DNA from: Caryophanales bacterium UBA7278 | GTDB taxonomy: Bacteria > Bacillota_I > Bacilli_A > RFN20 > CAG-826 | Reading direction: 5' to 3' | NCBI GenBank assembly: GCA_002472275.1 | Contig: DKRQ01000019.1 | Coordinates: 62,001 to 126,000 of the forward strand | Length of the DNA stretch: 64,000 bases | Shown: piece after piece, positions 38,126 through 44,933 of the stretch | How positions within the stretch are numbered: position 1 is the first letter of the stretch | Layout of the letters: each line of letters begins with the position of its first letter | Translations under genes and position numbers: made by a program | Notes under the pieces: generated by a model | The model's database searches: none | The model's input: the letters and a program-made list of their open reading frames with translations, nothing else | What the model was told of the DNA's origin: nothing

Positions 38126-38518
38126 GGGGCCGTCATGGTTTTGACGGAGATGATCCAATTAGCGGTTGCAGTGGTCTGGTAAACCCAAATACCAAAAAAC
38201 AATAACTGACAACACTGTCAAACCCTGGATGGTGCGTAACAACGCCGTCCTCGCTCGCGCTTAATCTAGCACTCGACATAGAGTTCCCTAAGGGGACGAG
38301 CACGCTTGCTCCCGCCGCCTCGCTTAGGCGGGTACCAAGTGCCATAAACAAGCGATAAGCGTCTTAGTCGGTTTGGCTAAGGCGACGAAAACCCTAAAAC
38401 CTGGGGGCGAAGGCTGGACGCCATCCTGCTTCGTCCCGAGATTACGATGACGTCTAAACTGTAGGCGCCGTTAGGGGGACATCTTCGGACCGGGGTTCGA
38501 CTCCCCGCGACTCCACCA
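38126..38518 (+). ncRNA. ssrA: tmRNA
   Basis: Rescues stalled ribosomes by acting as tRNA-Ala and mRNA. The 5' end reads GGGGCCGTCATGGTTTTGAC, a classic tmRNA start, and the 3' end has a T-arm (CGGGG, TTCGACT, CCCCG) and CTCCACCA. The acceptor stem pairs GGGGCCG with CGACTCC with one C-A mismatch. The tag frame, read back from the TAA at 38263-38265, gives about 28 residues beginning (G)KPKYQK and ending NNAVLARA. The resume codon is inferred. A terminator follows. Confidence 0.93.
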
Positions 38519-38527
38519 CCAGTACCC

Positions 38528-38562
38528 GTATCCCAAACCTTAATCGGCTTGGGATTTTTTCA
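38528..38562 (+). terminator. intrinsic terminator after ssrA
   Basis: TCCCAA pairs with TTGGGA around a loop, followed by TTTTTT. Confidence 0.8.
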
Positions 38563-38638
38563 TGGATAAAACCTCCGAGGTGAGGTTTTAAAGAGTTGGG
38601 ACGACCCTGACAATCTTTGTTTGGGAACGCGAAGAGTT

Positions 38639-39613
38639 TCAACGGCTGATGCTGCGGGCGAGCTTAGCAAGGCGCAGGTCGAGATCGCCTTTTTCCAAGA
38701 TGGATTGAGCGTCCTCAAAGGAGATGATGTGCATGCGCTTATGGGCTTTTTTGGCCTGATACATGGCCAAATCGGCCAATTTCAATTGATTCTCGAGCCC
38801 GATCATGTCTTTGCCGCCGGGATATTGGAGTTCCAACAAACCATAGGAAGCGGAGCAGGTGAGGCCTGGGCAATGCTTCAACGCGTTTTCGGAAAGTTCC
38901 TCGAGATAGGTTTCGATTTTGGCGATTACGCTTTTTGCGTAAGCGAGGTCGTCGCGCAGGAACAAGATCATGAATTCGTCGCCCGAGCGACGGTAGAACA
39001 CCTCGTCGGAGGAGGAGATGGAGATGAGGAAGGATGCGGTGAGGGTGAGAACGTCATCGCCGATCTTGTGGCCGAAGGTGTCGTTGATGTCCTTGAACTT
39101 GTTGAGATCGAAGAGGCAGAGGTAGCTGCCTTTGCGATTCTCGGCGACGTGGCGCTTCATGGTGCGGGCGTTGAACAGTCCCGTCAACTGGTCCTTGAAA
39201 CTATTCGCGAGGAGTTGATCGATGCCGAGGAAGCGGAGGGCGTTGCCGAAATAATAGATCAGCATGTTGAGGTAGCCGTCTTTGCAGGAGAGGGCGAGGA
39301 AGAAGGAATGGGTGTTCCTCTCGTCCCAAAGGGGCAGCATGAAGGAGAAGCGCCCGCCGGTGGCGATGGCGTTGTTGATGCCGTCATAGATGCTGGCTTT
39401 ATAGGTCTCGAAGCCGATGCCGATGGAGATTTCGGCATGGGGGTTCATCGCGTCGATGATGTCCTGCAAGGTCTTATAATGCGGGAGGTTCGCCATCTTG
39501 AAGTCGCCGAGGAGGTAGTCCAAAGGCGCGTGAAGATAATCGCCTTCCGCGGGAACAGAGAGGGCGATGGCCGCGTGAAGGGACTCCAAGGCGGTCTTCA
39601 GATCAGGCTTCAT
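38639..39613 (-). CDS. GGDEF-domain diguanylate cyclase
   Basis: A 324-residue soluble protein. An N-terminal sensor-like region (residues 1-145, GAF-like in pattern) is followed by a GGDEF domain: GLFNARTMKRH, CLFDLNKFKDINDTFGHKIGDD and the active loop RRSGDEFMI (SGDEF in place of GGDEF). It probably makes c-di-GMP, but activity with Ser in the first position should be tested. The ATG is 6 nt after a GATAAT box. Confidence 0.85.
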   Translation of the reverse strand: MKPDLKTALESLHAAIALSVPAEGDYLHAPLDYLLGDFKMANLPHYKTLQDIIDAMNPHAEISIGIGFETYKASIYDGINNAIATGGRFSFMLPLWDERNTHSFFLALSCKDGYLNMLIYYFGNALRFLGIDQLLANSFKDQLTGLFNARTMKRHVAENRKGSYLCLFDLNKFKDINDTFGHKIGDDVLTLTASFLISISSSDEVFYRRSGDEFMILFLRDDLAYAKSVIAKIETYLEELSENALKHCPGLTCSASYGLLELQYPGGKDMIGLENQLKLADLAMYQAKKAHKRMHIISFEDAQSILEKGDLDLRLAKLARSISR

Positions 39614-39619
39614 GCGGAA

Positions 39620-39625
39620 ATTATC
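39620..39625 (-). promoter_or_regulatory. -10 box, leaderless start of GGDEF gene
   Basis: GATAAT, 6 nt before the ATG at 39613. Confidence 0.5.
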
Positions 39626-39704
39626 GCTTTATTTCGCGCATGAGTAAAGGCGCGACGCGTGCCTATATAGGAAAGAAAAGCCGCGCGGGGATGCGCGGCG
39701 ATCG

Positions 39705-39942
39705 TCATTCGGCCTCGATTTCCTTGATGAGCAGTTCGTTGCCCGTCTTCAAGACGGTATGCTCGCTGTGGCATTTGGGGCAGATTTTCGCGTATTGGAT
39801 GGTGTCGTATACCTCGCCGCAATCCAAACAGGTGGTGTAGGCGTGGATGGGTTCGATTTTCAAGGTGGAGCCTTGGAAGAGCTCCTCTTTCTTGGTGAAC
39901 CATTCCCAGGGGTCGGTGAGGTAGTGGGGGGCGACTCCACCA
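39705..39942 (-). pseudogene. hypA: truncated hydrogenase maturation protein HypA
   Basis: Minus-strand reading gives EWFTKKEELFQGSTLKIEPI, a zinc ribbon CLDCG...CPKCH and the typical HypA end TGNELLIKEIEAE before TGA. The N-terminal half with the essential nickel-binding MHE is absent: the frame has no start codon and runs into a stop soon after 39942. The break coincides with a 12-bp copy of the ssrA 3' end (39931-39942). No hydrogenase or urease genes are in the window. Confidence 0.75.
39931..39942. repeat. 12-bp copy of the ssrA 3' end
   Basis: gcgactccacca, identical to 38507-38518 at the end of the tmRNA gene, at the truncated end of hypA. Confidence 0.6.
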
Positions 39943-39944
39943 TT

Positions 39945-39985
39945 TGAAAAAATCCCCTCTTTCTAACTTGGATGAGGGGTTTTCT
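39945..39985. terminator. terminator of the thyA-folA operon
   Basis: CCCCTC pairs with GAGGGG; T-runs on both strands, so bidirectional. Confidence 0.8.
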
Positions 39986-39990
39986 TTTGC

Positions 39991-40491
39991 TTAGCGTTTT
40001 TCGTAACGGGTGAAGCGGATCGTGTGCCCGTTGTCGTCCTCGGGCTCGCTTTCGTAAACGCACCCAAAGGACGGGTCTTCATCGATGTTGGGGAAGAAGG
40101 TCTCCGCCCCGCCGACTTCATCTACTTTGGTAAGAAGGACTTCGTCGCAATAAGGGAGCATTTGGCGGTAGATGGAGGCGCCCCCGATGATGTAAACGTC
40201 ATCTTTTTCCTTGGTTTTGCGGATGATTTCGAGGAATTCATCAAAAGAGTGGACGTTCACGCATCCTTCGTAATTGTGGCTCGGATCTTGGGACAAAACG
40301 ATGTTGACCCTGTTTTTTAGAGGTGCCTGATTAGGGAAGGAAAGCAAGGTGTTCTCGCCCATCGCGACCGTGTGGCCAGAGGTGGTCTTCCTGAAGAAAG
40401 CCATGTCCTTGGGTAAACGGAAAAGAAGGTCGTTCTTCTTGCCGATTCCGTATTCGGCGTCGCAGTGGAGGATGGCGATGATCTTGCTCAT
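39991..40491 (-). CDS. folA: dihydrofolate reductase
   Basis: Reduces dihydrofolate to tetrahydrofolate with NADPH. It is 166 residues, the usual size. The start IAILHCDAEYGIGKKNDLLF and DMAFFRKTTSGHTVAMGENT fit the family, as does VYIIGGASIYRQMLPY in the NADPH site. It overlaps thyA by 4 nt, forming the classic thymidylate pair: ThyA oxidises methylene-THF to DHF, and FolA restores it. Confidence 0.95.
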   Translation of the reverse strand: MSKIIAILHCDAEYGIGKKNDLLFRLPKDMAFFRKTTSGHTVAMGENTLLSFPNQAPLKNRVNIVLSQDPSHNYEGCVNVHSFDEFLEIIRKTKEKDDVYIIGGASIYRQMLPYCDEVLLTKVDEVGGAETFFPNIDEDPSFGCVYESEPEDDNGHTIRFTRYEKR

Positions 40492-41318
40492 ATGGCGACC
40501 GGGATTTTCTCCTCTAGGGTCTCGAATTCATAGCCTTCGAGTTTGAAGTCGTCGACCGTGAAGTCATAGAAGTCCTTGATTTCGGGATTGATCCAAAGCT
40601 TCGGGGCGGGATGCTCGGGCTTGGCGATGACCTTTTCAACGAGGGGGACGTGACGGTCGTATATGTGCGCGTCGGCGATGACGTGAATGAGTTTGCCGGG
40701 TTTAAGGCCGCTGACCTGAGCGAACATGTAAATTAGGAGCGAGTATTGGAGGACGTTCCAATTGTTCGCGGTCAGCATATCGTTGGATCTTTGGTTGAGG
40801 ATGCCGTTAAGCCTATCGCCTTCGACGTTGAAGGTCATCGAGTAGGCGCAGGGGTAGAGGTTCATCTCGTGGAGGTCCTCGAAGTTATAGATGTTCGTGA
40901 GGATGCGTCGGGAGTGGGGGTTATGCTTCAAATCGTAGAGGACCCTGTCCACTTGGTCGAATTCCCCTTCGGGGTAAATGGCTTTCTTGCCAAGTTGGTA
41001 ACCATAGGCTTTGCCGATGGACCCGGTTTCGTCCGCCCACGAATCCCAAATGTGGGATTTGAGGTCATGAATGTTGTTGCTCTTCTTTTGCCAGATCCAG
41101 AGGAGTTCGTCGAGGCACGACTTAAAGGCGGTCCTGCGAATCGTGAGGATCGGTAGCTCCTCGGAAAGGTCGTATTCGTTTACGATGCCGAATTTCTTGA
41201 TGGTGTGGGCGGGGGTTCCATCTTCCCATTTGGGACGAACGGGGTAATCGGTGTCCCACACGCCTTCCTCCATGATTCGGTGCATGTTCTCAATGAAAAT
41301 TTTATCTGCGCGGCTCAT
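40488..41318 (-). CDS. thyA: thymidylate synthase
   Basis: Methylates dUMP to dTMP using methylene-tetrahydrofolate. It is 276 residues. The catalytic Cys lies in NLYPCAYSMTFNVEGDRLNG, followed by LNQRSNDMLTANNWNVLQY (substrate and folate site). It is the first gene of the pair; its ATG sits 7 nt after a perfect TATAAT and has no ribosome site. Confidence 0.96.
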   Translation of the reverse strand: MSRADKIFIENMHRIMEEGVWDTDYPVRPKWEDGTPAHTIKKFGIVNEYDLSEELPILTIRRTAFKSCLDELLWIWQKKSNNIHDLKSHIWDSWADETGSIGKAYGYQLGKKAIYPEGEFDQVDRVLYDLKHNPHSRRILTNIYNFEDLHEMNLYPCAYSMTFNVEGDRLNGILNQRSNDMLTANNWNVLQYSLLIYMFAQVSGLKPGKLIHVIADAHIYDRHVPLVEKVIAKPEHPAPKLWINPEIKDFYDFTVDDFKLEGYEFETLEEKIPVAI

Positions 41319-41325
41319 AAGTGAA

Positions 41326-41331
41326 ATTATA
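41326..41331 (-). promoter_or_regulatory. -10 box, leaderless start of thyA
   Basis: A perfect TATAAT, 7 nt before the ATG at 41318. Confidence 0.6.
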
Positions 41332-41389
41332 TTCGACCGATAGGGAATTGCGTAGCAATATCAATCTTTGAGCATCGGTTCTTTCGAGA

Positions 41390-41395
41390 TAAGAT
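41390..41395 (+). promoter_or_regulatory. -10 box of the CmpB-like gene
   Basis: TAAGAT, 7 nt before the ATG at 41403; the in-frame ATG at 41394 would overlap the box. Confidence 0.5.
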
Positions 41396-41402
41396 GATAA
41401 GG

Positions 41403-42269
41403 ATGGAAATCTTCATCCTTTGTCTGTTCCTATTCCTCATGGGATGCTTCCTCGGATATCTCCTGGAAGTCTTTTTCCGTCGCTTCTTCTCCGCGAAGAA
41501 ATGGGTGAATCCCGGTTTCATGAAAGGGCCGTGGCTTCCTCTATATGGCTTTGGGCTATTGCTGATGTTTGCCTTGTCTACCGCGTTCCATAAAAACTTC
41601 GCCGATTGGAATCTCTACGACCCGACCCTTTCCCATGGCCCCAATGTCTATGATTTGATTCCTATCCTCGTGATGGGGGTGACGATGAACGTCCTCGAAC
41701 TCCTCGCGGGCCTCATCTTCGTCAAAGGGTTCAAAGTCCGTCTATGGGACTATTCGAACATGAAAGGGAATTTCATGGGGATCCTTTGTCCCGTGTTCTC
41801 ACTTATTTGGGTCGCCATCTCGGTCCTTTATTACTACGGGGCCCATCCTTTTGTTTACAAAATGGCCACCGACGTGTTCGGCTTTATGTTCCTAGAAGAG
41901 GGAAAAGGCCTTAACTTCGGCGTCATCTTCCTTCTTGGCGTTGCCTATGGCATCTTCCTCATCGACCTCGTCGGCTCGATCGGGCTCTTTTCCAAGGTTG
42001 TCCGCTTTGCCAAGGAATCCGGCCTTAGCAAACGTTATGAGGAATTCCGCGTCGAACTAAGGAAGAAGAAGGAGGAAGCCGCGGAACGTTTCGCCCTTTC
42101 TTTACCCAAGAAAGAGAAACCCGAAACCATCGAAAAAATCGAAAAGGCCGTGAAGAAAGCCATCTACATCGATCCCGAGAAAGAAAGCGCTAGCGGCAAT
42201 TACGGCGAAGATGGGCGTCCCATCAAAGAGGACGACCCCGATCAAAAAAGGGGGCATTTGGACAAATGA
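41403..42269 (+). CDS. putative ABC-transporter permease-like membrane protein (CmpB family)
   Basis: A 288-residue protein with six or so hydrophobic segments in the first 210 residues (GCFLGYLLEVFFRRFFSAKKWVNPGFMKGP, WLPLYGFG and GNFMGILCPVFSLIWV are typical CmpB-like strings) and a charged Lys/Glu-rich tail. The name in databases is by similarity only; function is unproven. It overlaps the following lipoprotein gene by 4 nt. Confidence 0.75.
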   Translation: MEIFILCLFLFLMGCFLGYLLEVFFRRFFSAKKWVNPGFMKGPWLPLYGFGLLLMFALSTAFHKNFADWNLYDPTLSHGPNVYDLIPILVMGVTMNVLELLAGLIFVKGFKVRLWDYSNMKGNFMGILCPVFSLIWVAISVLYYYGAHPFVYKMATDVFGFMFLEEGKGLNFGVIFLLGVAYGIFLIDLVGSIGLFSKVVRFAKESGLSKRYEEFRVELRKKKEEAAERFALSLPKKEKPETIEKIEKAVKKAIYIDPEKESASGNYGEDGRPIKEDDPDQKRGHLDK

Positions 42270-43267
42270 AAGCCAAGGCCTCCCTCTTCCTTTTGCCTCT
42301 TGCCGTCCTCGCTTTTTCTTGCGGTCAGCAACCCCCAGCCGAAAGTTCTTCTTCGGAGACGATCGTTACCCCCGAGCTCACTTGGCGAAGAGTGGACCTC
42401 AAAGGTGATCTCTCCTTCGATTTGAAGGCTGCTTATCAAGATAAAGAAGCGACGTTCATAGTCGCATTGAAGGAGTCGGAGGCCGAAATCCGCGTGTCGA
42501 AACCGCCGGTCTATGTCGCCGATTTCGTGTCCAGCGAATACCTAAGCACTGTCTTCGCCCGCGGGATCATCTCCTTTTCCTCGCTTGAATACACTCTCGA
42601 TTGGGGCGAGGACCAAAAAACCGAAACCTTCCCGCGCGGTTCGATTCCTTTCGCCTTCTTAGAAGGGGATGGATATTTCGACCTCACCGCGGTAACCAGT
42701 TCAGATGGTCTTTTCACCAAGAACAAAATCCGGATCCCCGACATATTCTCCTTTCTTTATAACATCGAGGTGCCTGCCGAATACCAGGAGATGAAGATAG
42801 CCTCCCTGACCGAATCCTTCTTCGAGGGGGCGGCTGAGTCCAAATTCGCGGACGCTTTGACGATGCAGCCTTACGATGACGAGCATTTCCTCCTCGATTT
42901 CGATTTGAGCCCCGAGATGGCGACCGAACTCTATTGCTATCTATCCGAAAAAGCCTATACCGATGAGGAAAAGGCCAAAATCGCCGAGACATTCGCCAAA
43001 ATCCTCCCCGACAAAGACAAAAGGAAGTTCCAGCTCATCTTCTCCATGGCGGATATGTCCATTTCCAGATTTATCGTCGGCCTTGGATTCGATCTCGTCT
43101 CGCTTGGGGCCCAAAGCGAGGACCCCCTCCTCGATATCAAGACCGCGAAAGGCGGATTCGACGGACAGCTTTCGTTTAAGGCCGTGGCGGAGGAAGCGAT
43201 ACCCGAATACCGCGGCTACGAAACCGTAAAAATATCAGATTGGATTAAGGACCTACCATCAGCATGA
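42266..43267 (+). CDS. lipoprotein, unknown function
   Basis: A 333-residue predicted lipoprotein (lipobox LAFSCGQQ, Cys near residue 18) with a short Ser-rich linker. The mature protein is acidic with no domain recognised; LLDFDLSPEMATELYCYLSE is a conspicuous stretch. ATGA overlaps join it to the genes before and after, an odd link between membrane genes and the RNR activase. Confidence 0.6.
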   Translation: MKAKASLFLLPLAVLAFSCGQQPPAESSSSETIVTPELTWRRVDLKGDLSFDLKAAYQDKEATFIVALKESEAEIRVSKPPVYVADFVSSEYLSTVFARGIISFSSLEYTLDWGEDQKTETFPRGSIPFAFLEGDGYFDLTAVTSSDGLFTKNKIRIPDIFSFLYNIEVPAEYQEMKIASLTESFFEGAAESKFADALTMQPYDDEHFLLDFDLSPEMATELYCYLSEKAYTDEEKAKIAETFAKILPDKDKRKFQLIFSMADMSISRFIVGLGFDLVSLGAQSEDPLLDIKTAKGGFDGQLSFKAVAEEAIPEYRGYETVKISDWIKDLPSA

Positions 43268-43962
43268 GCGACTTCTCTGGATGGGAGAAACTCTCCCTCG
43301 TCGATTACGACGACAACATCACGACCACCCTCTTTATGGCGGGGTGTCCTTTCCGTTGCCCCTTCTGCCATAACGCCGAACTCGTTTTGCATCCCGAATC
43401 GGCACCCAAAATCCCTTGGGCGGAGATAAAGGGATACCTAGAAAAAAGGCGGGGCGTTTTGGACGCGGTCTGTATCAGCGGAGGCGAGCCGACTTTGCTT
43501 CCTGACCTCGAGGATAAATGCCGCGAGATTAAAGAGCTTGGATACAAAGTCAAATTGGATTCCAATGGATGCCAGCCTCATATCCTCCGTTCCCTCATTG
43601 AAAAGAAACTCGTGGACTATATCGCGATGGACATCAAAAACTCCAAGGAGAGGTATATGTCCACCTGCGGCACCAAGGTAGATATGGCCGCGATCGAGGA
43701 GTCGGTGGATTTGCTCATCCATTCGGGCATCCCGTTCGAATTCAGAACCACCGTCATGGAGGAATTTCATGATGAAGAGGCCTTTGAGAAAATCGCCGAC
43801 TGGGTTAGAGGCGCCAAAAGGTTTTACGTGCAACGTTACATTGATTCGGGTGGCTGCATCCAAAACGGATTCCATCAAGTTCCGATAGAAAAAGCCCGCA
43901 AATTCGTCGAAATCCTTGCAAAAACGGTGGATTTCGCTTCGCTGCGGGGCTATGACGAGTGA
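43264..43962 (+). CDS. nrdG: anaerobic ribonucleotide reductase activating protein
   Basis: A 232-residue radical-SAM enzyme that creates the glycyl radical on NrdD. The 4Fe-4S motif MAGCPFRCPFCHN (CxxxCxxC) lies near residue 27 and ISGGEPTLLPDL near 77. It is the second half of the class III system with nrdD encoded about 1 kb away on the other strand. The ATG overlaps the lipoprotein stop by 4 nt. It ends directly against trxB, convergent. Confidence 0.9.
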   Translation: MSDFSGWEKLSLVDYDDNITTTLFMAGCPFRCPFCHNAELVLHPESAPKIPWAEIKGYLEKRRGVLDAVCISGGEPTLLPDLEDKCREIKELGYKVKLDSNGCQPHILRSLIEKKLVDYIAMDIKNSKERYMSTCGTKVDMAAIEESVDLLIHSGIPFEFRTTVMEEFHDEEAFEKIADWVRGAKRFYVQRYIDSGGCIQNGFHQVPIEKARKFVEILAKTVDFASLRGYDE

Positions 43963-44868
43963 TTAGCGGGCGTTGAGCTCGTTGGCGATGGCGATGGCCG
44001 CGATCGCACCGTCGGAAGTGGCGGTGATGACCTGACGGATCTTTTTGACGCGGCAATCTCCGACCGCGTAAATGCCAGGGGTTTTGGTCCTCATCGAGTC
44101 GTCGGTGACGATGAAACCTTTGTCTAGGTCGACCCAGTCTTGGAAGGGTTCGTTGCAGGGCACTTGTCCGATCGCGATGAAGCAGCCTTTGCAGGGGATG
44201 ATCTTTTCCTCGTGCGTTTTGGTGTCTTCGAAACGGACCCCTTCGATTTGATCTTTACCTAGGAATTCCTTGGATTCGAGGTTATGGAAATACTCGATGT
44301 TAGGGATGCTCTTCATTCTCTTGATGAGGATGTCGTCGGCGAAGAAGCGGTCGAACAAGGTGGCCACGGTGACTTTCCTGGAGGTCTGAGAGAGCGAGAT
44401 GGCGTACTGAATCGCCGTGTTGGCGTCGCCGATGAGGAGGACGTCTTCGTCCTTATAGAAGGCGCCGTCGCAAACCGCGCAATAGGAGATGCCGTGTCCG
44501 GTGAGTTCCTCTTCCCTAGGCAAGCCGAGGCGGCGGTGCTCGCAGCCGGTCGCGATGACGACGGTTTTCCCTTCGTGCTCACCCCAGTCGGTTTTGACCT
44601 TGAAGACGTCGCCTTCCTTTTCGATCGCGACCCCGTTTTCGAGCTCGAAGTCCGCGCCTAGGTCGGTGACCTGGTCGAAGAGCTCGCTGGAGAAATCCAT
44701 GCCCGAGATGGCCTTGATGGAGGGGAAGTTCTCAAGGCGGGGCGATTTGGCGATCTGTCCGCCCGGGGCCTCCTTTTCCAAAACCAAAACGGACTTGCCC
44801 GCTCTAAGAAGATAGAGGGCGGTCGTGAGTCCGGCGGGGCCGCCGCCGATTACGATGCTGTCATACAT
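43963..44868 (-). CDS. trxB: thioredoxin-disulfide reductase
   Basis: A 301-residue FAD/NADPH enzyme. It has GGGPAGLTTALYLLRAGKSV at the N-terminus, the redox pair YCAVCDG near residue 131, and the C-terminal GIYAVGDCR near 270. It reduces thioredoxin-like partners. Here the likely partner is the redoxin domain fused to NrdD immediately upstream. SD AAGGAG. Confidence 0.93.
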   Translation of the reverse strand: MYDSIVIGGGPAGLTTALYLLRAGKSVLVLEKEAPGGQIAKSPRLENFPSIKAISGMDFSSELFDQVTDLGADFELENGVAIEKEGDVFKVKTDWGEHEGKTVVIATGCEHRRLGLPREEELTGHGISYCAVCDGAFYKDEDVLLIGDANTAIQYAISLSQTSRKVTVATLFDRFFADDILIKRMKSIPNIEYFHNLESKEFLGKDQIEGVRFEDTKTHEEKIIPCKGCFIAIGQVPCNEPFQDWVDLDKGFIVTDDSMRTKTPGIYAVGDCRVKKIRQVITATSDGAIAAIAIANELNAR

Positions 44869-44889
44869 GGTGAATGCTCCTTTGAAGAA

Positions 44890-44911
44890 GAAGGCCCCTG
44901 CGAGAGGGGCC
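44890..44911 (-). terminator. terminator between nrdD and trxB
   Basis: A 7-bp stem (GGCCCCT with AGGGGCC) followed by TTCTTCTTC on the minus strand. Confidence 0.65.
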
Positions 44912-44933
44912 GTGATTGCTTTTGCCTTAGGGC

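Noticed and set aside
39610..39903. 97-residue minus-strand frame (MVHQERGALPRLHLENRTHP)
   Set aside because: The HypA frame in the same place has zinc-ribbon and family motifs; this one is a shadow.
42630..42645. ggttcgattcc, resembling a tRNA T-loop
   Set aside because: It lies within a lipoprotein gene and no acceptor, D or anticodon arms surround it.
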